From Emydura subglobosa (Eukaryota; Chordata; Testudines; Chelidae): 64,000 nucleotides of DNA. A program made the translations under genes and the position numbers. The notes below the pieces were generated by a model. It saw only the letters and a list, made by a program, of their open reading frames with translations. It was not told the DNA's origin and did not search any database. Each line of letters starts with the position of its first letter. Positions within the stretch are counted from its first letter, which is position 1. This document shows, one piece after another, positions 13,560 to 24,440 of this stretch. The stretch spans positions 34,703,563-34,767,562 of the forward strand of contig ML679962.1 of NCBI GenBank assembly GCA_007922225.1, written 5' to 3'.

Positions 13560-13650
13560 GGCCCTTCGGCTCAAGCTGTAGCAGCTCATGCTTTTAACTC
13601 TGGAGATCCCCAGTTCAATTCCCAGCGTGGCAGCCATCACGCGCTCATGC
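13560..13650 (+). repeat. possible tRNA-derived SINE head
   Basis: A Pol III A-box-like TAGCAGCTCATGC and a B-box-like AGTTCAATTCC are spaced as in a tRNA gene. No full cloverleaf can be drawn, so this is a SINE head or chance match rather than a tRNA gene. Confidence 0.35.
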
Positions 13651-13994
13651 AAGAGATTAATATCACCTGCACAGCAGCTGCACCCTCAAGCTGAAATGGG
13701 TGCCCTCCACACACGAGCTATGGTGCTCAGTATGGTGCTCAGTACTTCGCAGAATAGAAACAGTGAAGCAGATCAGCTGGGAAGGATGTTTTTGGTCAAT
13801 GACATCCACTTCATACAAGAAACAATCGTTAGGAAAACGCTAAAGCTCTGGCTGTTGGAATGGAGTTTTCCAGAGTCACTGTTCAGGATCTAATTCAGTT
13901 TGTGTGTGTGTTGTTTTTAAATGATAAAACATCAAATTTAGGCACCTATATCACCACCTTAACCATGGTATCTGAACACCTCAGAAGCTTTGTA

Positions 13995-14150
13995 ACACAT
14001 TTATCTTTATAACTCCCCAGGGCAGGAAATCAGAGCTATTACCCCCATTTCACAGATAGAGAAGCTACATGCATCACACAGAAGTCCATAGCAAAGGAAG
14101 GAATTGAACCCAGGGCCCTAACCATTGTCCCATCCTTCCTCTCTTATAAC
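13995..14150 (+). mobile_element. MIR-like SINE fragment
   Basis: The fragment has the order 'tattacccccatttcacagatagagaagct', 'cacacagaagtccatagcaaag', 'gaattgaacccagggcccta', which matches the MIR core and tRNA-like end. Confidence 0.7.
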
Positions 14151-14214
14151 TTAGCCGTCCCACTTACTCCCATCTCAAATTTGTTGTCTTAGGTCTCACA
14201 CTAGAAGCCCATTT

Positions 14215-14335
14215 TATACTGTTAATTGCTATTATTAATTTGTATTGCAATAGTGCCTACGGTGTGCTAGGCTTGATATAAATGCATAACCAAGAGATAT
14301 TATTCCCTGCCTCAAAGAGCTTACAGTCCAAGTAC
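14215..14335 (-). repeat. MIR1-type SINE tail copy
   Basis: It has 'ttgtattgcaatagtgcctacggtgtgctaggc' and 'ctgcctcaaagagcttacagtcc', the complement of the tail seen at 11640-11810. Confidence 0.6.
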
Positions 14336-15126
14336 CAGACTCTGGCAAACTCTGCAAAGACCTACCCTTAGAGTTTACAATCTAACTACACCAGTTTGAA
14401 ATTAGTCAGCTATTTTTAGAACAACGAATAAGGAGGGGGTTTTAGATGACTTTCTGTGCCCCTACAATTAAAAAAAACCTCAACTTTGATGCAGACGGTC
14501 ACAGTTCGCAGGCCGTTTGCCTGTAATGTAGACTGGTGCCTCCAGACCTTTTCTGCCATTAGGTTTTTTGGAGGAGAAAGGGGAGTGGGGAGAGGGAGGA
14601 ACAGAGGGCAGAAGAAAGATAAAATAGACAAAATACAGGCATTTAAAATGCGATTTCAAAAAAAAGCCGTTCACAGCATTTTGGCTTTGTTCTGCATGCA
14701 TGCAATATGCAGATTGCACCGCATATTATTTTTAAGTATACAACCCACCCTCCACGCTGCAGAACATACAGACTCTAAAGAACCTCCAGAGTCAATCATT
14801 TCAATAATCAGTGTATTAAGGGAGGCTCAAATCATATAGCATGCACAGGAGAGTGCTTCTGTGCTTGTTTTAACCTTTCTTCTATAAAGGAAGTTAACAG
14901 ACGAAAAGGCAAGTTAAACTCACTGAAGGGTTAGCAATGGACAGTGAAAGGCTTGCTTTCCATCTCAGACTCTCCTCCCATGCCACGAACAGCAAGAGTT
15001 AGTTTCTTAATGAGTTAACCTCTTATTATTCCAGAGTAGCGGGTATTAATATTCATTTAACCCTATAGCTTCAGGAGTCAGAAGTTCCTGGTGTTAGTTA
15101 TATGGAGTAGTGCAGACTCTCTAGCC
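14336..15126. other. no gene seen
   Basis: A purine-rich run near 14575-14625 creates long but spurious frames. Nothing else was recognised. Confidence 0.55.
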
Positions 15127-15370
15127 CAGGGATTCCCAAACGTTTTGTCATCACAACCCCATTTGAATGAAGTATTTCCCGCTGGGACCCAGACAGCATG
15201 GAGGAGGCCATTTTACTCTTCACACAAGGTGACCTTGCATGCACCGTACATTCAAGGTCATGCTGCGCACAGCAAAATGGCATCTTCCGCATACCAGGAA
15301 TGGCTGCAACCCCCATCTGCTGATGGCACGACCCCATTTGGGGTCATAACCCACAGCTTGGGAACTGCTG
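15127..15370. mobile_element. hAT-like MITE
   Basis: This is a 244-bp element with ends CAGGGATTCCCAAACG and, inverted, CAGCAGTTCCCAAGCTG. It is flanked by CTCTAGCC (15119-15126) and CCCTAGCC (15371-15378), 7/8 identical. Both the end type and the 8-bp duplication are characteristic of hAT (Charlie-like) elements. Confidence 0.85.
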
Positions 15371-15675
15371 CCCTAGCCTCTGCTAGCCATTTAAAATGTC
15401 AGCGCCTACCATTGCTCTAAGATTGGGGATCTCCAGCAAACCTTCAACTGCTCAATAATAAAAACATACCTGGCGGTTAGAAGTTCTCTGGGGTCTCGCA
15501 TCTCCTAGACGTCAGGATCCCACCGCCACTGCCTGACTCAGACTCACCACAGCCTTGTCCATCAGTCACTCCAAACAGTAACTAATATGGGGTCTTGATG
15601 GAAGTGAATTAGCACAGTTCCATTTTCAAGATGGCACTGGGCATACACTAAACATGTCACGCAGTAAGCTCTAGT

Positions 15676-15930
15676 TATAAGAACATTAAAGTCATGCTGG
15701 GTCAGACCAATGGTCCATCTACCCCAGTCTCCTGTCTTCCAACGGTGGCCAATGTCAGGTGCTTCAAAGGGAATGAACAGAAAAGGCAATCATCGAGTGA
15801 TCCATCCTGTCGTCCACTCCCAGCTTCTGGCAGATGGAGGCTAGGGATACCCAGAGCATAGGGTAGCATCCCTGACCTTCCTACCTAATAGCCATTAATG
15901 GTCCTATCCTCCATGAAGGAATGATGCAGG
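15676..15930 (+). repeat. high-copy reptile dispersed repeat, family unassigned
   Basis: The sequence with GCTGGGTCAGACCAATGGTC, then 'cctgtcttccaacggtggccaatg', then 'cttctggcagatggaggctaggga', and 'taatagccattaatggtcctatcctcc', is of a kind I recall as abundant in turtle genomes. I do not assign a family. Confidence 0.6.
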
Positions 15931-16252
15931 CTGTGGAGAAGAAAGCCTCTGACCAGGGCCCAGAGAGTCAGCAGAGCCACTCCACTCCCGCCTCAGGGCC
16001 GAGGTAGCCGCCAGGCCTCATCCACTCTGCGGGGTGACCAGCCAGCTTATCTGCTGCCTAGTATCAGGTTTGCTAGCTTCCCCCTGCCCCTAGTCCCCGC
16101 TGCAGTAACACATGCAGGGACCCTGCCACCCCCAGAGCAGGGCTCTGTGGCATACCAAAGAGTACACTTTGGGCAGTGTGATGGCCCCCATGTTGGCCGA
16201 TGCAGCAAGGTTTGAATGGGGACCTTCCAGAGCTGAAAGCAAGACTCTATAG

Positions 16253-16440
16253 CGGGGTGGCCAAACTTACTGACCCCTCTGAGACCCCACCACCCTGCCG
16301 CAGGGCAGAATCTCCAAGCTCCCCACCCCAGTCTGGTAGGCAGAGAATAGGGTTAGGGGGTGCGTAGAGGGCTCCGTGAGCCGCATTTTAATTGCAAAAG
16401 AGTCATATGCGGCTCACGAGCCACAGTTTGGCCAACCCTG
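16253..16440. mobile_element. hAT-like MITE
   Basis: This is a 188-bp element with ends CGGGGTGGCCAAACTTA and, inverted, CAGGGTTGGCCAAACTGTGG. It is flanked by CTCTATAG and GTCTATCG (6/8). The interior near the right end is itself a short hairpin (GTGAGCCGC and GCGGCTCAC). Confidence 0.8.
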
Positions 16441-17109
16441 GTCTATCGCTTGGACTAAAAACTGAGGATTTTTAGTGGGGGGCTGCAGCAAACTCACATC
16501 TTCTGCAAATGGGACGCAGGGAGATGTGTGGTACTCACTGACCGGGGGAGGGGGTTACTCCGGCTTTGCAGATATGGGACCTTTAATCACGGTGGGGAGC
16601 TAGTCTTTACTCACACAAGTAATTCCATTAGTGTCAACGAGGATGACTCCCATGAGTAAGTATTAATTCCAGGAGGGACAGGATTTACCCATCAGCTTTG
16701 AGGTAGCTGCGGTCTCTGGCCATGCTCTCCTAAATGCTTGGTGATTTGAAACAGAGCATGTTGCAACCAGAGACCTGGAGAAAGATGTGACAAAGGCCCA
16801 GATATTGTACAGGTATTTACCTCATACTTTGCCATTGCTGTGCTCATTTAGGAGTCTAAATCTCATTGACCGCCAACGTGCCCATATCACTTTTGAAAAT
16901 GAGATTTAGGCTCCTAAATCAGTTAGGCACTGCAGCCCTGAGCACAGCATTGCCTAAGTGTGAGGTCAGCCCTCAGCCAGAGGCTCCAATGTTTCATCCT
17001 TCAGCTAGAGCCTGAAGTGACTCATCCGTCAGGTGTGCTGAGCAAGGACCAGTCAGATGATGCCCAGGCACAGCTATTTAATCCCACAGGAAGAGCAGCT
17101 AGCCAGTCT
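16441..17109. other. no gene; palindrome-family traces
   Basis: Around 16600-16680, 'ctcacacaagtaattccattagtgtcaa...gactcccatgagtaag' is a weak copy of the palindrome family. At 16850-16925, 'gtctaaatctcattgac' and 'aatgagatttaggctcctaaatc' form a second inverted repeat. Confidence 0.45.
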
Positions 17110-17118
17110 GTGGAACGT

Positions 17119-17240
17119 AAAGTGTCCAGATGTCCCGATTTTATAGGGACAGTCCCAATATTCGGGGCTTCGTCTTATATAGGCACCTGTTGCCCCCCCA
17201 CTCCCTGTTCCAATTTTTCACACTTGCCATCTGGTCCCTA
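17119..17240. mobile_element. short MITE with perfect 9-bp flanking duplication
   Basis: This is a 122-bp element with ends AAAGTGTCCAGATG and, inverted, TAGGGACCAGATG. It is bracketed by identical GTGGAACGT at 17110-17118 and 17241-17249. The intact duplication suggests a relatively young insertion. The duplication length fits hAT or Merlin-type elements. Confidence 0.8.
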
Positions 17241-17938
17241 GTGGAACGTCATCACTCAGCTAGGAACTCACTCTCTCTCTGCCTTGTGGTGCTACAGACT
17301 GGCCAGGTTTCCAGCCTGCTCTCACCAGCTGGCCCTGCACTGGTATCCACCTGCACCTTCCTCAGTGAGTCACCCAGCAACCCCCCGACACTAAATACCT
17401 TTAAAAATCTGTGAGAAAGCAACACACACACCGGAGGAACACACAAGTTGGAGGGTGGGAGTAAAGCATGGGCACTGGACTAGGAGATTCAAGGCCTGGC
17501 TCCACCACAAGCTTCCAGCCTGGGCAAATCACCACATCTTCCGAACCGGAGTTCCCCAGCCAGTACCAGCCCTAGACCAAAGGGCAACCCAGCCGAGGAG
17601 CATCTCTGGCACCTCCCCACCTCCGTGGGTTAAACTTTAGAATACCTTATTTGTATGGCATTTGTAGCCCATTTCACGACTTTGATGCACAATTTGCATG
17701 CATGATTTATCTGTCATAAGATGATAAATTTGCACACTAGGATCTGTAAATCTATTTATTCATGCCACAGATAAGCAAATAAAAAACTGTTTCCTCTAAT
17801 CTTAAGAAACTTTTTAATGTTAATAACTGGAATATACTAACATCAAGAAATTGAATGGTGCCCCAGTGTTGGGTGGACCAGTCCTAAATAGTGTTACAGT
17901 AGATGACGGTCTTAGAACGTCAACCCTAGACCTTTAGT

Positions 17939-18645
17939 TCAGGTCGCTTTTCTCGCCTTTTCCCTTATGAACTGGAGCACAGCATCAGAGAGATCCAAAA
18001 GCCGGCCAATGGCATTTTCTAGCGATAAAATAGCAAGCGATGTCAGTCTCTCGTCGACCATCTTCGATGGACGATATGTTTTAATGAGCCTGAGCTTCGA
18101 AAAGCTGCGCTCACCATTCACGACTGTGACGGGCAGCGTGAGCAGAATCTTCAAAGCTATCCACACATTAGGAAAAGCGTCCTTCTGCTCTGCATCACGA
18201 ATGAATTGGAGAACTTGGAGTGGCAAGGGCTCCCCGTGTGGCAAAATGTGACAGATGTTGTCCAATGCGACATGGAGGTCATTGTCATCGACGTGTGGAC
18301 ATTCTCCTTGTCTCAGGGTCCATTGAAGGTCTCTTCAATTGTTCAAGAGTGTTTTCCTGTCCACTGGCAGCTTACTACAGTCAGAAAAAACTCCCAGGTC
18401 TTTTCGTGGTGCTTCATTTGTCCGAACCTTTTTTTCGATTGACACTGGAGCAGTGTCAACAAGAGAGGAAAAAACCTCCCTCTTGAATATTTCTTCCGCG
18501 TTTCCCATCACTTAATCTCTGCCCTCGTAACCAAACTGTCTCTTCTTCAGACGAATACGAATTTCCTCAAAGACAGGCTCAACTCCTAAGTTTTCCACCT
18601 TTTCTTTGGCAGTAGTGATGGCACGCTACAGTGAAGAGCGTCATG
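17939..18645 (-). pseudogene. hAT transposase remnant, C-terminal part
   Basis: On the minus strand, translation gives the hAT C-terminal dimerisation domain, with a landmark such as NGERSFSKLRLIK followed by TYRPSKM and RLTSLAILSLEN. An uninterrupted frame runs over about 130 codons to the stop at 17939. Upstream coding continues to about 18640 but is broken by in-frame stops (near 18335 and 18511). The type resembles ZMYM/52-kDa-repressor-like hAT proteins. It is a dead transposase, not a host gene. Confidence 0.8.
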
Positions 18646-19224
18646 TACACATGTAGCTAAACAGTCCCTACCATCCTGCAAGCTGAATGAAAACTCAGAA
18701 CCAAAAGAAAAAAAATTCCAGCTAGAAGCATTTTGAACTCCAAATTCTATAGTGCCATGGATTCTTGTTTGGCAAAAATGGTCTATCCTCCTATCTTTCT
18801 TTCTGACCCTCTGATTGTAGAGAGATCTCTACACTTTGATTAAACTAGAAAGCAATGTGGCATGTATAGATTGGACAGATGATATCCCTGCTCTTATAGC
18901 TTCAGCAACTTTGGGAGCTGCTGAAGGATGCTGCCAGAGATGGAATGTGTAACTAAAAGAAGTGCTGAAAGTGGAAATAAAAGGAGGCATCGGACCGTTC
19001 TTGGTATGTATATTTTGCATACAGCATTTGAATGAAAAGCCCAGGTCTGCCTGACTGGAGGTGCCTGCCTTGAGATGCTGTGTGACTCTCAGCCTGGCGG
19101 GAGACTTTAAGCAGTGAAGGGATTTTTACATCAGGATATTGACTTTTCAGAGTGAATAATGTCCTGGCAGTAAGCGGGGATTTCCGAATGATGCTGAAGA
19201 TGGCATGCTACTGCAGGCAAGTAA

Positions 19225-19425
19225 TGGTCAGGGGGCGGGGAGTGGGACTTAGGAAACCTGGTTCTAGTCCCAGTTTTGCCACTGACCTGCATTGGGACCT
19301 TGGACAAATCTTTGTCCCGATCCTCGGTTTCCTCTTCTGTAAAATGAAGATAATGCCACCTGCCCTTGCAAAGGGCTCCAAGGCCTTGGTGAAAGGGGCT
19401 GGCTCGATGCAAGTGCAAAGATTAC
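19225..19425 (+). mobile_element. MIR-like SINE
   Basis: The order of blocks is MIR-like: 'cctggttctagtcccagttttgccactgac', then 'gggaccttggacaaatc', then 'cctcggtttcctcttctgtaaaatgaagataatg'. Confidence 0.8.
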
Positions 19426-21587
19426 CATTCCTTTCAAAGGAAGTGAATGCAGGTTTCAGTTCCCATCAGTTATCGCCTAAAGAGGCTGTCCATTTTAAGG
19501 TAAACCCTGCCTCGCCACGTTCCCAACCTCAGCCACCTCTCCCATGGGCACAGAAAACGGCTGTCGGGAAAACCACCTGAGAGGTCCCTACACCTTGTGT
19601 GCTTCCAGGGGCTTCCCGCCTGCAGCATGGAGGGGGGGGTCCCCCCTCTCCCCCCCGTTTCAGAATGCTCCATAGCACAGCAGGATCCCACTCTTACTGC
19701 ATGGTATGAGCCAGCCCTTTTCGGGCTAGGGATGAGAGGGTTTGGGCCTTTATTTGATGGCTACTCCTGCCCAAAGCAGAGGGAGTGCAGGCGGCCTGTT
19801 CACCATGCATTTCTTTATCATCATCATTATCCAGTTTTCCATTTGCCTCTCTATTCTGGGTCGGCATGATTAATAAGAGCAGTATAAACTTCATGGAAAC
19901 AGGGCACCCATATAACTATGCAGAGGAATACAGACAGCCAGCTGTATCCACTCCACTAAGAGTAACTTCCCAGGACGAGCCCTGTAGGGCTTTGTTGTAA
20001 TCCCGATGGCAAAGTGAACAATCACAACTGGGGGGGGAGGGGGAAGAGAGGAGAAATAAATAGCCTATTTAGTCATTTTTCATGTTGCACATCACAGCTC
20101 GATTGTTTAAACAAAGAACAGCAGTTGTCTTTGATAGTATAATTGATCTAGTATCTTCCCCCCTACCCTTAATTCTCTGTTTAATCTGGTACTTTTAAAA
20201 GGAAGGAGGCTATTTTTAGTAATACATTGGCTAGCCGCAAGGCATTGGATTTCCACTCTAACACGATATCCTGAGATGATAGCAGGAGAGAAGCTGCTTC
20301 TAAAAAAAAAAAAAAAAAAAGGAAATCGGGTTTGAATACCTCCAGTATGACTCAACGGATGAACTAATGTGTGAACTCTGACCTCACACGCGTGTGCACT
20401 CCCTCTGAGTTCGGAGGATGTGGCGTATGACTGTGAAAGCAGAATTTCACCCTGACGTCACATTCGTCATCGTAGTTTGACCTGTGAGACAGGCTCTGCT
20501 AAAGCAAAACGCCCAGAACTCAACTGAAACATCGGAGGGAAGAGAGCAAAACTTGTTAGAACAAATGGAACGAACACACTCACACACCTTCTCCTAAGAA
20601 TGTGAGAGAGTCATTGGGCCCGACTGGCAAATTGGAGTAGACAGTGTTATACTGGCGCGTGTCTCCATTTAAAAAGGGGACTCCCACTGGCATAAATGAA
20701 ATGGAGACGCAGGGCCAATGGCCCTGGTTCACAGTCACCCTGCAGCTATACAAAAGCCCATCCAGCCCAACACCCAAAGATTCCCCAAGCAGGTGTGAAA
20801 GCAATCTCCACTGGCTCTGCATCTCCCCTCCCGCAAACTGAAACCGGCAGTCACTTTCCTTGAAGATCAAGGTAACAGCTGCAGCTATATTGAGCACGGG
20901 GGCCATTCTGGGGTATATTGAGGCAGGAGAGCTCTAGGAGTGGATGTGATCAGGGTAGTCCTACAGCCTGGCTTCTGCAAGGTCCGTAGGAACCAGGGGC
21001 AGCCAGGTGCAAGGTATGGTAGTCTTTCGGGAGAATGAATCAGCCCAGAATCAGGGGTTGTGGGAGGCACACAAGCCTATCTCCCTCAGGTTCCTGCGCT
21101 AGTCTTTTTACCAGCACAGGGATGAATTGTTTAAGGGATTACAAAGTAACATCCAGACATATGTCAAATGTGGTTTCCAAGACCAAAGGCTTCCATAACC
21201 TGCACCTAACCGCTACGTGGAACGAGAGGTAGGTGGCTTTGGCTTGTGCCCAAGATTACCAGTCAATCTCGGCAGGACATTGCTATGATTTTTGGCATGG
21301 AAACCATGGAGGCGCACGGCAGTAACCAGGTGGAGTCACACGAGTGAAAAGGAGGGCAGGGCTGAGCTCCTGAGTTTTCCACCGTTCTCCCTTCCAGCCA
21401 TCCTGTGGAAAGTCTCTTGACACTTGGCAGATAGGGCCCATGCAAAATTGCCTAGCACTGAACAGCCTGGTTGGCTTGAACCCTACGATTACATCTTCCC
21501 TAACGGCATCTCCAAATCTACACGATTCCTTACTTCCCATTTTCTCCTCTATTGTTAATAACCTTTTAAAAATGCATCTGTATTGTT
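19426..21587. other. no gene seen
   Basis: Mixed composition with no recognised domain. A perfect CRE palindrome TGACGTCA lies at 20453-20460. Confidence 0.5.
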
Positions 21588-21710
21588 ACCCATATAGAAC
21601 CCCAATAGCACTGTAAGGCCCCAGTGGAGGACCCAGAAGACTAGGTGTTGTGTACACACATTCTGGAATGACAGTCTCTACCCAATGGTGCTTACAATAT
21701 AAGCCTTAGG
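21588..21710 (-). repeat. MIR1-type SINE tail copy
   Basis: It shows 'ggccccagtggaggacccagaa', 'aggtgttgtgtacacaca' and 'tggtgcttacaatataag' in the same order as the other complement-strand copies. It is diverged. Confidence 0.5.
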
Positions 21711-22034
21711 TGGGAGTCTACTGTGTAAAATTAAGTACTTGCCTTTTGCAGGATGGGGACCTAAGTTTAATGTCTAGACTATTGTTCTGTAATATAGTGA
21801 ATACACTTTGGATGTGTCTGTTTGCACTACTGTCCAGAACGTATCTTCTTGGTAAGTATCATTGGCTAGCCCACTCTGCCTCATTTTGCAATACATAAAC
21901 ATGCTCGAGTAAGAATTTTACAGAAGTAACAGCAGTTCAATAGGTTTATGGAACTAGTGAGTCAAAGAGCTTCCTTTTAATTCCACCTTACTTATTGGGA
22001 TGAATAATACATAAATAATAAAGAGCAAGGACAA

Positions 22035-22240
22035 GATTTGCACTTCTGTAGAGCTTTCCCTCTGAGGGGCTCATTAGCACGCCCAACACCCTTGTGAGAT
22101 AACTATTGTTATCCCCACTTTAAAGACTGGTTTCCCCTGAGCAAACAGAGGTAAAATGCCTTTCCCAAGTTCATACAGCAATCCACTAGCAACACCAGGT
22201 CTGGAGCCCATGTCTCCTGAGTTCTATGCTCTAATGTAGG
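22035..22240 (+). mobile_element. MIR/CORE-type SINE fragment
   Basis: It contains 'ttgttatccccactttaaagactgg', 'aggtaaaatgcctttcccaagttcatacagcaa' and 'tggagcccatgtctcctgagt', a recognisable CORE block and flank. Confidence 0.65.
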
Positions 22241-23816
22241 CCATACTCGGTGGACTCAAATGCCTACAGTGTAAGCTGTTTTTCCATCCATCTCAACAGC
22301 GGCAATTTACCACCACGCCCTCTCCCGCTACAAAGCTTGTGAGAGAATCAGACCTCTCTCTATTGCAAAACATATTACAAACACAAGTCGTTTCCGGGGT
22401 GGGCAAAGTAGTGAAAAGTAGTTATTTACAAATAACCATGCCCCCATGCATGGTCTATGAGCCATGGTTAATTTAATAGCCGCACATGCTTATTAGACCA
22501 TTCATACCCTTGCTGCAATCAGCTTGTTTACCCGTTGATCAATGACAACTTTCAGATTATTATTTTAATTAAGAAACCCCTTCATTCAGTAGGATTCTAT
22601 TGAGGAAACCCCCTCTCTTCCACTGGGGCAAACTAGTACTTACTGGAAGATGACATGCCATTTGCAACAGCTGCAAGTTGTGATGTTGGGTTTACACTCC
22701 GAGACGAGAGAGAGTGGAAGCAAGCAAGCAAGCAAAAGTTACCTCAACTGGGAACAGTCTGAGATAGTAGTTTATCAAAATTCTAACAACTTAGCCATTT
22801 TATGTTCCATGGGCCAGACCCTGTGCCCAGGAAATTCCACAATCAGGATCCTTTAGGGCTCAGTTTGCCTCCACAATCACATCCTGAAGGGAAGAGCATC
22901 CTGCAGAAGCCTAACTCCTCCCCACACCTAGGGCTGGAGTCACAGCTGCTACAGACCAACCGTGGCATGTGGCAAATGGATCCTTGGTTTGGGATCACGG
23001 GAGCTGTAGTGCAGAGACTTGGACTTTAGGCTGGTCACAGAAGTCCAACTCAGACTGTCAGATAAAATTATCTATAAAAGTCAGCAAAAGTGGAGGCAAA
23101 TAGATTTAACGTAAACAACTCGGCTGGTACCAAAGACCTGTGCTAAGGGGTCTGGCAAGGCTGGTCAAGTCCCAGGTGGATATGACAACGAGCTGAAAGT
23201 CTAAAAACAGGAGGAAATGTTTATAGCTGAAATCACTGAAATGTGTTTTGATTGGTTGAAGTGAACGTGACGAGGTTGCCACCCCTTCTTGGGCTTTGTC
23301 AGGGGCGGTCACTAAATGGGATTGAGCGGCACAGGTGCACTGGAAGGAATGAGCTTTACCATCATGGCTGCCACCCCACTGCTCCCACGGGAACCTCAGG
23401 ATCCACCATGACACCAATGGACCGCCATCATCCTGACCCTGACCAGACCAGAGATAGGGAAATGCCGACATCACCCCAACCATTGGCTTCAACTAAGTCC
23501 CAACCACCACCTGTGAGACTTGGGCTCCTGCTGCCACTCACCTCCCTTGCGTCGTTTTCCTTCCTCACCTCATTTCTTCTATCTTTCTCCTTTTGCCTCC
23601 TGTTTAAAAAGTGTCTGGCTTAACAGGCCAAGACTATGTATTTTGCAACACTGCAGCGAGTCCATGACCTGTGAGGCAGTTAAAAGCAATGCCCTCGACA
23701 CCTGATGCTGGTACAAGTTTGCCAGGATTTTAACAAGTCCAGCCTATCACAACTGTTTCTCTTTCCTCCCAAAAGGACAGTTATTACTGTCTTTAATACC
23801 AGACTGACAGACAGAG
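22241..23816. other. no gene seen
   Basis: The 23250-23620 frame on the plus strand is threonine/proline-rich without family resemblance and is treated as non-coding. Confidence 0.5.
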
Positions 23817-24099
23817 GCTATGTCTACACTGACGGCGGCAAAGTCACCACTGTCAGATCGACTTATCTGGATCAACTGAGCGGTCAGTGAAGACCCACTC
23901 AGTTGATCCAGAAGTTGATGTACTAAAACCATCTCTTCAAGTGGCGCAGCACTGCGTCGATGGGACCACGGTTCCCATCGGCACAGTGCAGTGAAGACGG
24001 TGTGCAGAAGAGAAGCACAGAAGTTGACAGGAGTTACCAAGTTCTTTGCGTAACTCCCGTCGACTGCTGTCGAATCGCCGAGGTAAGTGTAGACCAAGC
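23817..24099. mobile_element. non-autonomous DNA transposon
   Basis: The element has terminal inverted repeats GCTATGTCTACACT and GCTTGGTCTACACTT, with short CAGAG direct repeats at both edges. The interior contains complementary segments around 'cagttgatcc' that suggest a hairpin-rich sequence. It appears related in its ends to the element at 4278-5024. Confidence 0.7.
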
Positions 24100-24349
24100 C
24101 AGAGTTTTTATAAGGAAAACCCTCTACCACTGAAAGGAAAGGGAATAAGGGCTATTGTTAATATGGGAGCCTTCCTTAGTACTTTACATTTCAAATGTTT
24201 AACTGTTTTTCCTTCTTGTTCCGTATCTTTAATAAAGGTTACCAAGATTTTTAACAGTGGCTGTTGCCATGGGACTAAGCTGGCAGAGGTCTCTGTACTC
24301 AAATCTCCAAACTATGTTTAACTGTTTAGTGTTAGAAAGAGACATGGTC

Positions 24350-24440
24350 ACACGGAGACACGAGCTGAGGTAATACCTCACCCACCTTGTCTCTCTAATA
24401 TCCTGGAACTGACATGGCTATAAAACCACTGTATACAACA
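24350..24440 (+). repeat. dispersed reptile repeat fragment
   Basis: 'tgaggtaatacctcacccaccttgtctctctaatatcctgg...gacatggctataa' resembles, in part inverted, the sequence at 28660-28805. It is an unassigned retroelement tail. Confidence 0.45.

Noticed and set aside
13560..13650. tRNA gene
   Set aside because: A- and B-box-like words are present but no four-arm cloverleaf can be drawn; better read as a SINE head.
19152..19580. 142-codon plus-strand frame
   Set aside because: It overlaps a MIR-like SINE and shows no conserved domain.
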